DNA of 35,000 nt. Origin: Xanthomonas theicola (lineage in GTDB: Bacteria; Pseudomonadota; Gammaproteobacteria; Xanthomonadales; Xanthomonadaceae). The stretch spans positions 1 to 35,000 of the forward strand of contig NZ_CP049017.1 in assembly GCF_014236795.1 (NCBI RefSeq). Reading direction: 5' to 3'. Below, piece by piece: positions 9,292 through 19,460 of this stretch (the stretch's first letter is position 1; each line of letters starts with the position of its first letter). The notes under the pieces were generated by a model, which had not been told where the DNA came from, did not search any database, and was given only the letters and a program-made list of their open reading frames with translations. The translations under genes and the position numbers were made by a program.

Positions 9292-11001
9292 CTAGTGCGG
9301 CCCACGCCAGCCATGCCGCCCCGCGGTCTCGCGCAACAGTGCGGCGAAGTCCGCAGCGAAGCGGTGCATGTCGAACAGGCCGGCGCTGGCGCGGCGTTGC
9401 TGCAGCGTGTCGCGCAGTGCGCGCAGCGCGAACGGATCGCGGCCCAGCTGCGCGGCTCTGGCGACGAACGCAGTGTCGTCGGCGACGTTCATCTCGTCCA
9501 TGCCCAGATGGTGGTTGAGGCTGCCGGCCACGCGCGCGGCGAAGGTCGCGCCGGGGCAGGTCAGCAGCGGGCAACCGGCCCACAGCGCATCGGAGGCGGT
9601 GGTGTGTGCGTTGTACGGATGCGTGTCCAGGAACAGGTCGGCATGCCGGTAGCGGGCCAGGTACTCGGCATGCGCCAGCTTCGGCATGAAGCGCAACCGC
9701 GCCGGATCCACCTCGGCACGGCGGGCCGCCTCCCGCAACCGCGCATCGGCCTGGCCGGGGCCGGACAGCAGCCACAGCACGCTGTCCGCAACTTGCCGCA
9801 ATACCGCCAGCATCCGCGCCATGCTGTGCGGAGTCAGCTTGTAGCTGTTGTTGAAGCAGCAGAACACGGTGCCGCGCTCGGGCAGCCCGCAGTCGCGACG
9901 CGAGGGCGGCGCCTGCACGCGGCGGCTGTCGTCCGAGGGCTGGAACGCGCGTGGCAGGCGCAGTACGCGCTCGCTGTAGTGCGCGGCCACGGCGTCGGGC
10001 AGTGCGAACGCGTCGCCGACGGCGTAATCGATCCACGGCGCGCCGGACGTGCCCGGATAGGCCAGCCAGTTGATCTGCAGCGGCGCCGGACGCAGCGCCA
10101 GCACCTCCGGCGCGCCGCCGCCGCCCCAGCCGCGCAGGTCGAACAGCAGATCGATGCCGGCATCGCGGATGTGTTGCGCGATCGCCCGGTGCGGCTGTCC
10201 GGCGACGTCGTGCCAGGCGTGCGCGGCGGCCCGCAGGCGCGCGCCGATCGCGCTGCCGTCGTCGCGGTTCAACGCGAACAGCTGCAGTTGCAGGTCGGCG
10301 TGCGCACACAGCCGCTCGAACAGGGCGACGGTCAGCAGGCCGGTGGGATGCGCGCCGAAGCCGTTGGACAGGAAGCCGACCTGCAGCGGCCCGTGGTGGC
10401 GCAGCGCCGTCGCCGGCAACGGCGCCAACGTGTGCGCCACTGCAAGGGCGCGGTTGCGCGCGCACTGCAACTGTTCGGCGGCGTCGGCGTCCTCGTTGAG
10501 GAAGGCGAACGGCTCGATCGCCGGATGGCCCTGGCGCACCGCGTCGCGCACCTGCCGCGACAGCGCGTCCAGGTCGCGCCAATCGCACAGCTTGCGCCGC
10601 CAGTTCAACAGGTGCGCGGCGATCGCCGGTTCCCGCGGCAGCAGCGCATGCGCGAACGCATAGGCATCCGCGGCGGCTTCGGCCTCGCCGTTGTCCTCCA
10701 GCGCATGGCCCAGCCACAGGGCGATGCCCGGATGCCGCGGCGCGTGCCGCCGCGCCTGGCGCAACGCCGCCGCGGCCTCGGCATGGCGGCCCTGGGTCCA
10801 GCGCACGCGGCCCAGCCGCGCCAGCGCCTCGGGGTGCGCCGGGCGCAGCCGCAACGCGCGCAGGGCCGCCTGCTCGCCGGCGGCGACCGCACCGGCGCCG
10901 AGTTCGGCGTCGGCCAGCATCACCCAGGCGATGAAGTCCTGCGGGTCGCGGCGCACCGCGTCCCGCAGCGCGCGCAGTGCGTCCGCCGCCGTGCCGCTCA
11001 T
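9292..11001 (-). CDS. TPR-containing SPINDLY/OGT-like glycosyltransferase
   Basis: The 569-residue protein closely resembles the bacterial O-GlcNAc-transferase homologue studied in X. campestris. The N-terminal third consists of TPR-like helical pairs (residues about 1-170). The catalytic GT41-type part follows: VGFLSNGFGAHPTGLLTV, LLFDLRGWGGGGAPEVLALR, PLQINWLAYPGTSGAPWIDY, a nucleotide-sugar region FCCFNNSYKLTPHSM, and DTHPYNAHTTASDALWAGCP near residues 470-490. These enzymes use a nucleotide sugar; natural acceptors in bacteria are poorly known. An IS630 element has inserted at the TA of its TAG stop codon, and the reconstructed pre-insertion site has the same stop, so the protein appears unaltered. 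prfA lies 49 bp upstream on the same strand. Confidence 0.9.
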   Translation of the reverse strand: MSGTAADALRALRDAVRRDPQDFIAWVMLADAELGAGAVAAGEQAALRALRLRPAHPEALARLGRVRWTQGRHAEAAAALRQARRHAPRHPGIALWLGHALEDNGEAEAAADAYAFAHALLPREPAIAAHLLNWRRKLCDWRDLDALSRQVRDAVRQGHPAIEPFAFLNEDADAAEQLQCARNRALAVAHTLAPLPATALRHHGPLQVGFLSNGFGAHPTGLLTVALFERLCAHADLQLQLFALNRDDGSAIGARLRAAAHAWHDVAGQPHRAIAQHIRDAGIDLLFDLRGWGGGGAPEVLALRPAPLQINWLAYPGTSGAPWIDYAVGDAFALPDAVAAHYSERVLRLPRAFQPSDDSRRVQAPPSRRDCGLPERGTVFCCFNNSYKLTPHSMARMLAVLRQVADSVLWLLSGPGQADARLREAARRAEVDPARLRFMPKLAHAEYLARYRHADLFLDTHPYNAHTTASDALWAGCPLLTCPGATFAARVAGSLNHHLGMDEMNVADDTAFVARAAQLGRDPFALRALRDTLQQRRASAGLFDMHRFAADFAALLRETAGRHGWRGPH

Positions 11002-11050
11002 GCCGTCGCGCCGGCCGCGGGGTGCGCGTCGGCGTGGCGCGTGGGCACGC

Positions 11051-12113
<1,063 letters not shown>

Positions 12114-12136
<23 letters not shown>

Positions 12137-13397
12137 CGGCCTTCAGGATGGGATGGAGGTAGCCCGGTTTTTCCGGGAACAGGCGCTCGGCGGCGCGGGC
12201 CAGCTCGGCATCGCCGCTCAGCGCCGCCTCGCGCAGCGCCGCGGTGGGCGGATGCAGCAGGCGGTTGGTCAGGGTATTGGCGAGGAATTCCAGCACCTCG
12301 GCGGCCGGCTTGCCGTTGGCCAGCTGCTGCCGCGCTTTGGCCAGCACGTCGTCGCGGGTGCTGTCGCCGTGCGCGCGCAGGCGCTTGAGCGGCGCCTGGC
12401 GGGTGCTGGCCTGCAGCGCTTCGATGTAGCGCACCACCTGCAGGTCGATGATCGCCTCGGCGGCGTCGGCCGCCTCGCGGCGGCCGCGGCGGTTGTCTTC
12501 GACGGCGCGTTCCAGGTCGTCGATGGTGTACAGATAGGCATCGGCCAGCTCGGCGACGCCGGCCTCGATGTCGCGCGGCACCGCCAGGTCGAACAGCAGC
12601 ATCGGCTTGTGCTTGCGCGCGCGCAGCGCCTGCTCGACCTGCGCGCGGGTCACCACCGGCGCGCGCGCGGCGGTGGCCGAGAACACCACGTCGACCTCCT
12701 GCAGATGCCGCTCCAGTTCGCTCAGCGGCAGCGCCACGCCGCCATGGCGGCTGGCCAGTTCCTGGGCGTGGGCGAGGGTGCGGTTGGCGATCAGCAGGCG
12801 CCGCACGCGGCCTTCGCTGAGGTGCTTGGCGGCCAGTTCGATGGTCTCGCCGGCGCCGACCAGCAGCACCGCCGATTCGTTGAGCCGGGCGAAGGAGTTC
12901 TGCGCCAGGCGCACCGCGGTGGAGGCCGCCGACACCGGATTGGCGCCGACCCGGGTGTCGGTGCGCGCGCGCTTGGCCACCGAGAAAGTCTGCTGGAACA
13001 GCCGGTCCAGCCGGTTGCCCAGCGCCCCGTGCTCGCGCGCCAGCGCCCAGGCGTCCTTCACCTGGCCGAGGATCTGCGGCTCGCCCAGCACCATCGAATC
13101 CAGTCCGGTGGCGACGCGGAACAGGTGTCGGACCGCATCGGCATCCTGGTGCTGGTACAGATAGCCGTGCAGGCCGGCCGCGTGCGAATCCAGCCAGTCG
13201 GCCAGGCGCTGAGCGTCGTCGGCGATCGCGTACAGCTCGGTGCGGTTGCAGGTGGACAACAGCGCGGCCTCGGCGACATCGGGCAACGCACGCAGCGCAT
13301 GCAGCGCGCGCGGCAGCGCCTCGCCGGCAAACGCCACCCGTTCGCGCAGGTCGACCGGCGCGGTCTGGTGGTTCAATCCGAGCACCCACAACGTCAT
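12114..13397 (-). CDS. hemA: Glutamyl-tRNA reductase
   Basis: The 427-residue enzyme starts [20 protein letters not shown]. The catalytic Cys is in [12 protein letters not shown] near residue 50, followed by [19 protein letters not shown] and the NADPH-binding [16 protein letters not shown] segment. A C-terminal dimerisation helix region ends the protein. It reduces glutamyl-tRNA to glutamate-1-semialdehyde, the first committed step of tetrapyrrole synthesis by the C5 pathway. An in-frame ATG at 13430 would add 11 residues, but the conserved family start is [14 protein letters not shown]. The gene is divergent from the TPR-lolB-ispE operon with 68 bp between starts. Confidence 0.95.
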
Positions 13398-13465
13398 CTG
13401 TTCAGTCGCTTGCGATAAGCTGCTGGCCATATTCAGGGCCCCATTTTACGGCCCGGCTGCCCCCG
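13398..13465. promoter_or_regulatory. Divergent intergenic region hemA / TPR gene
   Basis: Only 68 bp separate the two divergent starts, so both promoters must lie here or overlap the coding starts. A short palindrome, GGGCC-N9-GGCCC (13437-13455), sits in front of the TPR gene. No strong sigma70 hexamers can be assigned with confidence. Confidence 0.35.
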
Positions 13466-15163
13466 ATGCCCGCATTGATTCGCATCCCTACCGTTCTCCT
13501 GCTGTCCGCGCTTGCCGCGACCCCGGCAGCAAGCGCCGTGGCGGCGGCGCCGACGGCGACCGCCGCACTGCCGCCGGGCACCGACGTGTCGTCGCTGACG
13601 CCGGTGCTGGCCGGCGAGTTCGCGTTGCAGGCCGGGCAGCTGGCCGACGCCTCGCACTGGTACCTGCGGGCGGCGAACGAGGTGCCCGGCGATGCCGGCC
13701 TGGCCGAACGCGCGACCCGCATCGCCCTATTGGCCAACGACAACACCGCCGCGGCGCAGGCCCTGGCGCTGTGGCGCCAGCGCGCGCCGGAGTCGCTGGC
13801 GCTGCGCAGCTCCGAGGCCGCGCTGGCGCTGCGCAGCGGCAATCTGCGCCAGGCGCGCGGCCTGCTGGTGGCGCTGCTGCGCGACAAGGACCCGCACGGC
13901 TGGCGCTTCGCGCTGGTGGCGCTGGTCAGCGGCAACCGCGATCCGGAGGTGGCGGCGAAGGTGCTGGACCAACTGCTCGACGCCAATGCGATCCCCGACC
14001 AGCTCGAAGCCTGGCAGGAATTCGGGCGGCTGGCGCTGCGCCTGGAGCAGCCGAAGCTGGCCGAGCGCATCGTCGACCAGTTGGTCAAGCGCTTCCCGGA
14101 CGAGCCGCGGGTGGCCCTGCTGCATGCCACCCAGCTGCAGCAGGCCGGCAAGACCGAGCAGGCGCGTGCGCTACTGCAGGGCGTGGAGCCCAAGGCGCCG
14201 CGCGATCCCGAGTTGCGCGGCACGCTGGCCTACGCCTACGACGCGATCGGCGACACCGCCGCGGCGGCGCGGGTGCTGGCGCTGGGGCCGCAGGACACCC
14301 AGAACTACGGCCTGCGCGCCTCGATGCTGGCCAAGCTGCAGGACAACCCGGCGCTGAGCGCGCTGTACGAGGAGTTGCGCACGGGCGCGGCCCAGCCCGA
14401 TCCGGAACGGCGCCTGCTGCTCGGCAAGATCGCCGAGTTCCTGAAGCGCTACCAGGAAGCGGTGGAGTGGTACCGCGGCGTGCCGGGCGGCCCACTGCGC
14501 AACGAGGCGCGGCTGCGCACCGCCGGGGCGCTGTACGAGCTTGGGCAGAAAGACGCCGCCTTCAGCGAGGTGCGCGCGCTGCAGGACGATGCCGAGGCCG
14601 ACGATGCCGCGCGCCGCGACGCCTATGTGCTCGAGGCGGAATTGCGCCAGCGCAGCGGCGACGATGGCGGCGAGCTGCAGGTGTTCGAGCGCGGCCTGGC
14701 CGCGTACCCGGACGACAATGCGCTGTTGTACGCCCGCGGCCTGGCCTGGGAGCGGCGCGACCGCATCGACCGCGCCGAGGCCGACCTGCGCAAGATCCTG
14801 GTTACCGAGCCGGAGAACGTGGCCGCGCTCAATGCGCTCGGCTACACCCTGGCCGATCGCACCCAGCGCTACCGCGAGGCGCTGCAGTTGATCGACCGCG
14901 CCCGCACCGCCGATCCCGACAACGCCGCGATCATCGACAGCTACGGCTGGGTGCTGTACCGGCTCGGCAAGACCGAGGAGGCGCTGGTGCAGCTGCGCCG
15001 CGCCTGGATTCTGTTCAAGGATCCGGAGATCGCCGCGCACATCGGCCAGGTGCTGTGGGAGCAGGGCAAGCGCGAGGAGGCCAACAAGTACTTCGACGAA
15101 GCGCGCAAGCTCGATCCGAAGAATCGCGCGCTGCAGCGGGCGATGGACCAGGTCGCGCCGTGA
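13466..15163 (+). CDS. Periplasmic tetratricopeptide-repeat protein upstream of lolB
   Basis: The 565-residue protein has a likely Sec signal peptide (MPALIRIPTVLLLSALAATP, cleavage near ASA-VA) and then an array of TPR-like helix pairs across most of its length, e.g. LAERIVDQLVKRFPDEPRVA, ALNALGYTLADRTQRYREAL and IIDSYGWVLYRLGKTEEAL. Such proteins are conserved before lolB in Xanthomonads and many gammaproteobacteria. They are presumed periplasmic or outer-membrane-associated scaffolds, but the partner is unknown. Its TGA overlaps the GTG start of lolB by 4 bp, so it heads the TPR-lolB-ispE operon. Confidence 0.85.
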   Translation: MPALIRIPTVLLLSALAATPAASAVAAAPTATAALPPGTDVSSLTPVLAGEFALQAGQLADASHWYLRAANEVPGDAGLAERATRIALLANDNTAAAQALALWRQRAPESLALRSSEAALALRSGNLRQARGLLVALLRDKDPHGWRFALVALVSGNRDPEVAAKVLDQLLDANAIPDQLEAWQEFGRLALRLEQPKLAERIVDQLVKRFPDEPRVALLHATQLQQAGKTEQARALLQGVEPKAPRDPELRGTLAYAYDAIGDTAAAARVLALGPQDTQNYGLRASMLAKLQDNPALSALYEELRTGAAQPDPERRLLLGKIAEFLKRYQEAVEWYRGVPGGPLRNEARLRTAGALYELGQKDAAFSEVRALQDDAEADDAARRDAYVLEAELRQRSGDDGGELQVFERGLAAYPDDNALLYARGLAWERRDRIDRAEADLRKILVTEPENVAALNALGYTLADRTQRYREALQLIDRARTADPDNAAIIDSYGWVLYRLGKTEEALVQLRRAWILFKDPEIAAHIGQVLWEQGKREEANKYFDEARKLDPKNRALQRAMDQVAP

Positions 15164-15813
15164 GGCCAGAGTTGCCTGCGGTTTGCGCGCTGGCGGCGCT
15201 GCTGGCGCTGGCCGGCTGTAGCTCGCTGGCGCCGCGGCAGGCGCCGCCGGTGGCGATCGCACCGCCGGGCGAGGTGGTGCGCCAGGCCGACGCCGCCCGC
15301 GCGGCGTGGCTGGCCGCGCACCCGAACTGGTCGTTCCAGGGCCGGGTGGCGATCACCAAGGGCCGCAACGGCGGCAGCGGGCGCATCGACTGGAAGCAGC
15401 GGCAGCGGCAGTACCAGGTCGAGCTCAGCGCGCCGGTGACCCGCCAGAGTTGGCGCCTCACCGGCGACAGCCATCGCGAAGGCGGCCGCCTGGAAGGGCT
15501 GGAGGGCGGTCCGCGCGAAGGCCAGGACGCGCAACGACTGCTGCTCGAAGCCACCGGTTGGGAGATTCCGGTCAATCTGCTGCCGGATTGGGTGCGCGGG
15601 CAGGTCGCGGCGGATGCCGCGACGCCCGAGCAGGTCGGCTACGACGCCGAGGGGCGCTTGCAGACGCTGCGGCAGATGGGCTGGGAGATCCAGTTCCAGG
15701 AGTGGTACCCGCCCAGCGACGGCCGCCCGGCCCTGCCGCGGCGCATCGAGGCGCGCAGCGGCGACGCCAAGGTACGGCTGCTGCTGGACCAGTGGGACTT
15801 CGCGGCACCATGA
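15160..15813 (+). CDS. lolB: Outer-membrane lipoprotein insertion protein LolB
   Basis: The 217-residue protein starts at a GTG that overlaps the upstream stop codon (GTGA at 15160-15163). A lipoprotein signal ends LALAGCSS; Ser at +2 fits sorting to the outer membrane. The mature part matches Lol[37 protein letters not shown], and a C-terminal [10 protein letters not shown]. LolB receives lipoproteins from periplasmic LolA and inserts them into the outer membrane. The stop overlaps the ispE start by 4 bp, preserving the widespread lolB-ispE order. Confidence 0.9.
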   Translation: MRPELPAVCALAALLALAGCSSLAPRQAPPVAIAPPGEVVRQADAARAAWLAAHPNWSFQGRVAITKGRNGGSGRIDWKQRQRQYQVELSAPVTRQSWRLTGDSHREGGRLEGLEGGPREGQDAQRLLLEATGWEIPVNLLPDWVRGQVAADAATPEQVGYDAEGRLQTLRQMGWEIQFQEWYPPSDGRPALPRRIEARSGDAKVRLLLDQWDFAAP

Positions 15814-16673
15814 GTGCGATGGGGAAGGATGGCTGGTCGGCCTGGCCGGCGCCGGCGAAGCTGAACCTGTTCCTGCAGATCACCGGCCGCCGTGCCGACG
15901 GCTACCACGCACTGCAGACCGTGTTCCGCCTGCTCGACTGGGGCGATACGGTGCATCTACGCGTGCGCGGCGATGGCGTGGTGGCACGGCTCGGCGACTC
16001 CGCGCCTGGCGTCGCCGAGGCCGACGACCTGCTGGTACGCGCCGCGCGGCTGCTGCAAAAAGAGGCTAAAATCTCTCAAGGTGCGGACATTCGCATCGAA
16101 AAGCGCATTCCGGCGGGCGGTGGCTTCGGCGGTGGATCGTCCGACGCGGCGACCGTGCTGGTCGCGCTCAATGCGCTGTGGGGCGCAGGGCTGGAGGAGG
16201 ACGCGCTGGCCACTCTGGGTCTGGCGTTGGGCGCGGACGTGCCGGTATTCGTGCGCGGCCGCGATGCCTGGGCCGAAGGGGTGGGCGAGCGGCTGACCCC
16301 GCTGCGCCTGCCGCCGGCCTGGTACGTGCTGGCCGATCCGGCGGTGCACGTGCCCACCGCCGCGCTGTTCCAGGCCCCGGATTTGACGCGGGATGCCGCG
16401 CCCGCGAAAATGGCGAGCTTCGTTTCAGGTTTCCTGCTCGGCAACGCGTTCGAGCCGGTGCTGCTCCGCCGCGAACCGGCCGTCCAGGCCATGTTCCAGG
16501 CGCTCGCGCAGATCGGCACGCCGCGCCTGACCGGGTCGGGGAGCGGTTGTTTCGTCGAGTTCGCCGATCGCGCTGCCGCCGCGCGCGCGCTGGCGGCCTT
16601 GCCGGACGGGTTGCGCGCCTGGGTGGCCGGCGGCGTGACCCGCTCGCCGCTGCTCGACGCGCTGGAGGCATAG
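15810..16673 (+). CDS. ispE: 4-diphosphocytidyl-2-C-methyl-D-erythritol kinase
   Basis: The 287-residue GHMP kinase starts [20 protein letters not shown]. It contains the substrate-side motif [19 protein letters not shown] near residues 14-32, the ATP-binding glycine-rich loop [15 protein letters not shown] near residues 101-115, and the C-terminal [11 protein letters not shown] loop. It phosphorylates CDP-ME in the MEP isoprenoid pathway. Translational overlap with lolB on the 5' side and a tRNA-Gln gene 14 bp downstream place it at the end of the protein-coding operon. Confidence 0.95.
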   Translation: MSAMGKDGWSAWPAPAKLNLFLQITGRRADGYHALQTVFRLLDWGDTVHLRVRGDGVVARLGDSAPGVAEADDLLVRAARLLQKEAKISQGADIRIEKRIPAGGGFGGGSSDAATVLVALNALWGAGLEEDALATLGLALGADVPVFVRGRDAWAEGVGERLTPLRLPPAWYVLADPAVHVPTAALFQAPDLTRDAAPAKMASFVSGFLLGNAFEPVLLRREPAVQAMFQALAQIGTPRLTGSGSGCFVEFADRAAAARALAALPDGLRAWVAGGVTRSPLLDALEA

Positions 16674-16687
16674 CAACAGTTCCATGC

Positions 16688-16764
16688 AGGGGCGTCGCCA
16701 AGAGGCCCAAGGCACCAGGTTTTGATCCTGGCATTCGTAGGTTCGAATCCTACCGCCCCTGCCA
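16688..16764 (+). tRNA. tRNA-Gln (anticodon TTG)
   Basis: The acceptor stem pairs AGGGGCG (16688-16694) with CGCCCCT (16754-16760). The anticodon arm CCAGG-TTTTGAT-CCTGG gives anticodon TTG, reading CAA/CAG. The T arm GTAGG-TTCGAAT-CCTAC is complete. The discriminator is G and the 3' CCA is encoded (16762-16764). It sits between ispE and prs, a common place for tRNA-Gln in Xanthomonads. Confidence 0.95.
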
Positions 16765-16908
16765 TATATATATGCGAGTCCCTCGCAGAAGCCCACACGT
16801 CCGTGTGCGGGGATTCAAAGGGTGAAGCGCAGCTTCGCTCGGTTTTTTCGCCAGTTTTCACGCTGTTTCTTCGTTCCACGTTCTTCGCCGCCGCCCGAGA
16901 CACTCCTC

Positions 16909-17868
16909 ATGCAAGATCAACGCAACCTGCTGGTGTTCTCCGGCAATGCCAACAAGCCGCTGGCCAAGAGCATCTGCCGCGAACTGGGGGTGCGTCCGGG
17001 CAAGGCGATGGTGTCGCGCTTCTCCGACGGCGAAGTGCAGGTGGAGATCGAGGAGAACGTGCGCCGGCAGGAAGTGTTCGTGATCCAGCCGACCTGCGCG
17101 CCCAGCGCGGAGAACCTGATGGAGCTGCTGGTGCTGATCGACGCGCTCAAGCGCGCCAGCGCCGCCAGCGTCACCGCGGTGGTGCCGTACTTCGGCTATT
17201 CGCGGCAGGACCGGCGCATGCGTTCATCGCGCGTGCCGATCACCGCCAAGGTCGCGGCAAAGATGTTCACCGCGGTCAACGCCGACCGCGTGCTCACCGT
17301 GGACCTGCACGCCGACCAGATCCAGGGCTTCTTCGACATCCCGGTCGACAACGTCTATGCCTCGCCGCTGCTGCTGGCCGACATCTGGCGCGCCTACGGC
17401 ACCGACAACCTGATCGTGGTGTCGCCGGACGTGGGCGGCGTGGTCCGCGCCCGCGCCGTGGCCAAGCGCCTGGACGACGCCGACCTGGCGATCATCGACA
17501 AGCGCCGCCCGCGCGCCAACGTGGCCACGGTGATGAACATCATCGGCGACGTCGAGGGCAAGACCTGCGTGCTGGTCGACGACATCGTCGATACCGCCGG
17601 CACCCTGTGCGCCGCCGCCGCCGCGCTGAAGGCGCAGGGCGCGCTGAAGGTGGCCGCGTACTGCACCCACCCGGTGCTGTCCGGCCCGGCGGTCAGCAAC
17701 ATCGGCAATTCGCAGCTGGACGAGCTGGTGGTCACCGACACCATCCCGCTGTCGGACGCAGCGCGCGGCTGCAGCAAGATCCGCCAGCTCAGCGTCGCCG
17801 AGCTGCTGGCCGAAACCATTCGCCGCATCGCCTTCGGCGAGTCGGTGAGTTCGCTGTACGTCGATTGA
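16909..17868 (+). CDS. prs: Ribose-phosphate pyrophosphokinase (PRPP synthase)
   Basis: The 319-residue enzyme starts [20 protein letters not shown]. It carries the ATP-site segment FGYSRQDRR near residue 100, [16 protein letters not shown] near residues 133-148, [14 protein letters not shown] and the PRPP-binding loop [14 protein letters not shown] near residues 219-232. It makes PRPP from ribose-5-phosphate and ATP for purine, pyrimidine, His, Trp and NAD synthesis. The start at 16909 was chosen because 319 residues matches the family; the open frame extends 29 codons upstream but lacks homology. rplY follows 153 bp downstream. Confidence 0.96.
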   Translation: MQDQRNLLVFSGNANKPLAKSICRELGVRPGKAMVSRFSDGEVQVEIEENVRRQEVFVIQPTCAPSAENLMELLVLIDALKRASAASVTAVVPYFGYSRQDRRMRSSRVPITAKVAAKMFTAVNADRVLTVDLHADQIQGFFDIPVDNVYASPLLLADIWRAYGTDNLIVVSPDVGGVVRARAVAKRLDDADLAIIDKRRPRANVATVMNIIGDVEGKTCVLVDDIVDTAGTLCAAAAALKAQGALKVAAYCTHPVLSGPAVSNIGNSQLDELVVTDTIPLSDAARGCSKIRQLSVAELLAETIRRIAFGESVSSLYVD

Positions 17869-17875
17869 TCGAGGG

Positions 17876-17941
17876 CGGGGGTTGGGGATCGGGGATTCGC
17901 TGAAGCGGTGCCGCTGCGAATTCCCAACCCCCAATCCCGGC
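17876..17941. repeat. Imperfect inverted repeat between prs and rplY
   Basis: A G-rich arm (GGGGGTTGGGGATCGGGGAT at 17876-17895) is followed by a C-rich imperfect complement (about 17920-17941) around a roughly 25-base centre that itself has a small GCGGTGCCGC palindrome. Such GGGGATTGGG-like palindromes recur between genes in Xanthomonas genomes. It could form a hairpin in the prs mRNA 3' end, but there is no T-run, so it is not a classic terminator. Confidence 0.6.
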
Positions 17942-18021
17942 TTTCCAACGACTCTTCTGGTCGCGGAAGAGTCATCAAAGCCGCCGCGAGGCGGTTCATT
18001 CAACCAAGGTAGTAAACGCAA

Positions 18022-18675
18022 ATGGCAACCACGCATGAAATCAAGGTTCAGCGCCGCGAGGTCGAGGGCAAGGGTGCGAGCCGCCGCCTCCGTCGCGACG
18101 GCCTGATCCCCGCCATCGTCTACGGTGGCGAACTGAAACCGGTCAACATCGAGCTCAACCACAACGAAGTCTGGCTCGCCAGCCAGAACGACTGGTTCTA
18201 TTCGTCCATCCTCAGCCTGAGCCTGAACGGCGACGTGCAGAAGGTGCTGCTGCGCGATATGCAGCGTCACCCGTTCAAGCAGCTGATCATGCACATCGAC
18301 TTCCAGCGCGTGAACGACAACCAGGCGCTGCACGCTTCGGTGCCGCTGCACTTTCTCAACGAGGAAACCTCGCCGGCCGGCAAGTCGGCCGACGTCGTGG
18401 TCACCCACGAGTTGAACGAGATCCAGGTTGTGTGCCTGCCGAAGAACCTGCCGGAATTCGTCGAAATCGACCTGTCCGCGCTGTCGGTCGGCGACGTGAT
18501 CCATCTGTCCGACCTGAAGCTGCCGGCCGGCGTCGAGCTGCCGGAGCTGAAGCTGGGCAAGGAGCACGACGTGGCGGTGGTCATCGCCAAGCACGGCCGG
18601 GTCGAGGAAGAGCCGGAATCGACCGACGCTGCGGCGGCGGTCCCGGCCGAGCCGGCGAAGAAGGACGGCAAGTAA
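18022..18675 (+). CDS. rplY: 50S ribosomal protein L25, long (CTC/TL5) form
   Basis: The 217-residue protein starts MATTHEIKVQRREVEGKGAS. The N-terminal L25 domain (residues about 1-95) has the 5S rRNA-binding GKGASRRLRRDGLIPAIVYG segment. A C-terminal TL5/CTC-type beta domain (about 100-190) and an acidic-alanine tail ending PAKKDGK follow. It binds 5S rRNA in the large subunit. The long form is usual outside the enterics. The rplY-pth-ychF order matches the common prs-rplY-pth-ychF cluster. Confidence 0.96.
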   Translation: MATTHEIKVQRREVEGKGASRRLRRDGLIPAIVYGGELKPVNIELNHNEVWLASQNDWFYSSILSLSLNGDVQKVLLRDMQRHPFKQLIMHIDFQRVNDNQALHASVPLHFLNEETSPAGKSADVVVTHELNEIQVVCLPKNLPEFVEIDLSALSVGDVIHLSDLKLPAGVELPELKLGKEHDVAVVIAKHGRVEEEPESTDAAAAVPAEPAKKDGK

Positions 18676-18683
18676 TCGCTTGC

Positions 18684-18716
18684 GCGGTGCCCGGGCCGTT
18701 TCGGTCCGGGCACCGC
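18684..18716 (+). terminator. Strong hairpin between rplY and pth
   Basis: Bases 18684-18698 pair with 18702-18716 over 15 base pairs (one G.T) around a TTT loop, starting 8 bp after the rplY stop and ending 4 bp before an in-frame ATG of the pth frame. No U-tract follows, so it may be an attenuator or an mRNA-stabilising hairpin instead of an intrinsic terminator. Confidence 0.55.
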
Positions 18717-18732
18717 GGCGATGTGCTGCGGC

Positions 18733-19344
18733 ATGACTGGCCTGCGTCTGATCGTCGGTCTGGGCAATCCCGGGGCCGAACATACGAACACCCGGCACAA
18801 CGCCGGGTTTCGCTTTGTCGAGCGCCTGGCCGAGCGGGCCGGCGCGCGCTGGAGCGTGGACGCCAAGCTGTTCGGCGAAACCGCCAAGGTCGACGTGGCC
18901 GGGCAGGCGGTGTGGCTGCTGAAGCCGGCCACCTTCATGAATCTCAGCGGCAAGTCGGTCACCGCCGCGTTGCGCTACTGGAAGATCGAACCGGCGCAGG
19001 CGCTGCTGGCGCACGACGAGTTGGATCTGGCGCCGGGCACGGCGCGGCTCAAGTTCGACGGCGGCCATGGCGGACAGAACGGCTTGCGCGACACCATCCG
19101 CCAGCTCGGGCACGCGGGCTTCCATCGCCTGCGCCTCGGCATCGGCCATCCCGGGCACAAGGACAAGGTCGTTCCCTGGGTGCTGGGGCGCGCTGGCAAG
19201 GACGACCAGATCCTGATCGACCGCGCCATCGACGACGCCATCGCGGTGCTGCCGCTGGCGGTGCAGGGCGATGTCAATGAGGCGATGAAGCGGCTGCATA
19301 CGGCCGGGACGCGGGACGCGGGACGCGGGACGCGAAACGCCTGA
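18733..19344 (+). CDS. pth: Peptidyl-tRNA hydrolase
   Basis: The 203-residue enzyme starts MTGLRLIVGLGNPGAEHTNT. The catalytic His is in NTRHNAGFRFVE; KPATFMNLSGKSV and DELDLAPGTARLKFDGGHGGQNGLRD follow. It recycles peptidyl-tRNA released from stalled ribosomes. An upstream ATG (18721) would add 4 residues and lies closer to the hairpin; MTGLRLIVG matches the family start better. The last roughly 13 residues (AGTRDAGRGTRNA) are encoded by a GGGACGC tandem repeat and make the protein about ten residues longer than usual. Confidence 0.93.
   Translation: MTGLRLIVGLGNPGAEHTNTRHNAGFRFVERLAERAGARWSVDAKLFGETAKVDVAGQAVWLLKPATFMNLSGKSVTAALRYWKIEPAQALLAHDELDLAPGTARLKFDGGHGGQNGLRDTIRQLGHAGFHRLRLGIGHPGHKDKVVPWVLGRAGKDDQILIDRAIDDAIAVLPLAVQGDVNEAMKRLHTAGTRDAGRGTRNA
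19306..19340 (+). repeat. GGGACGC heptanucleotide tandem repeat in the 3' end of pth
   Basis: Four perfect GGGACGC units (19306-19333) and one variant GAAACGC (19334-19340) directly precede the pth TGA. A related C-rich stretch (19423-19449, with GAGTCCC and GCGTCCC units) lies in opposite orientation just before ychF, so the two can base-pair across the intergenic region. A 7-bp unit shifts the reading frame whenever the copy number changes. Confidence 0.75.
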
Positions 19345-19460
19345 ATCACGGGAACGCTCTCTGTTTCATCTGAACATAAGGTTGCTGCGAATGAACGAAC
19401 AAATGCGCGCCGGCTTTGCGCCGAGTCCCGAGCCCCGCGTCCCGAGTCCAGGAGCCACCC

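Larger units (their letters stand above)
7015..9292 (+). mobile_element. IS630-family element, interrupted by an IS5-family element
   Basis: The element is bounded by perfect 22-bp inverted repeats at 7015-7036 and 9271-9292, each flanked outside by the TA dinucleotide (7013-7014 and 9293-9294) expected as the IS630 target duplication. Removing the inner IS5 copy and its 4-bp duplication leaves about 1112 bp, a normal IS630 length. The transposase reads left to right and is broken by the IS5 insertion, a frameshift near 8949 and an amber codon at 9239-9241. The target TA lies within the TAG stop codon of the adjacent OGT-like gene. Confidence 0.88.

Noticed and set aside
16764..16775. TATATATATA after tRNA-Gln considered as a promoter for prs
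   Set aside because: It is a simple AT run directly after the CCA end; the prs start is 130 bp further and no paired -35 hexamer is convincing.
17224..19299. A 691-codon minus-strand open frame opposite prs, rplY and pth
   Set aside because: It is antisense to three well-supported genes and its translation shows only repetitive His/Gln/Asp/Val-rich sequence.
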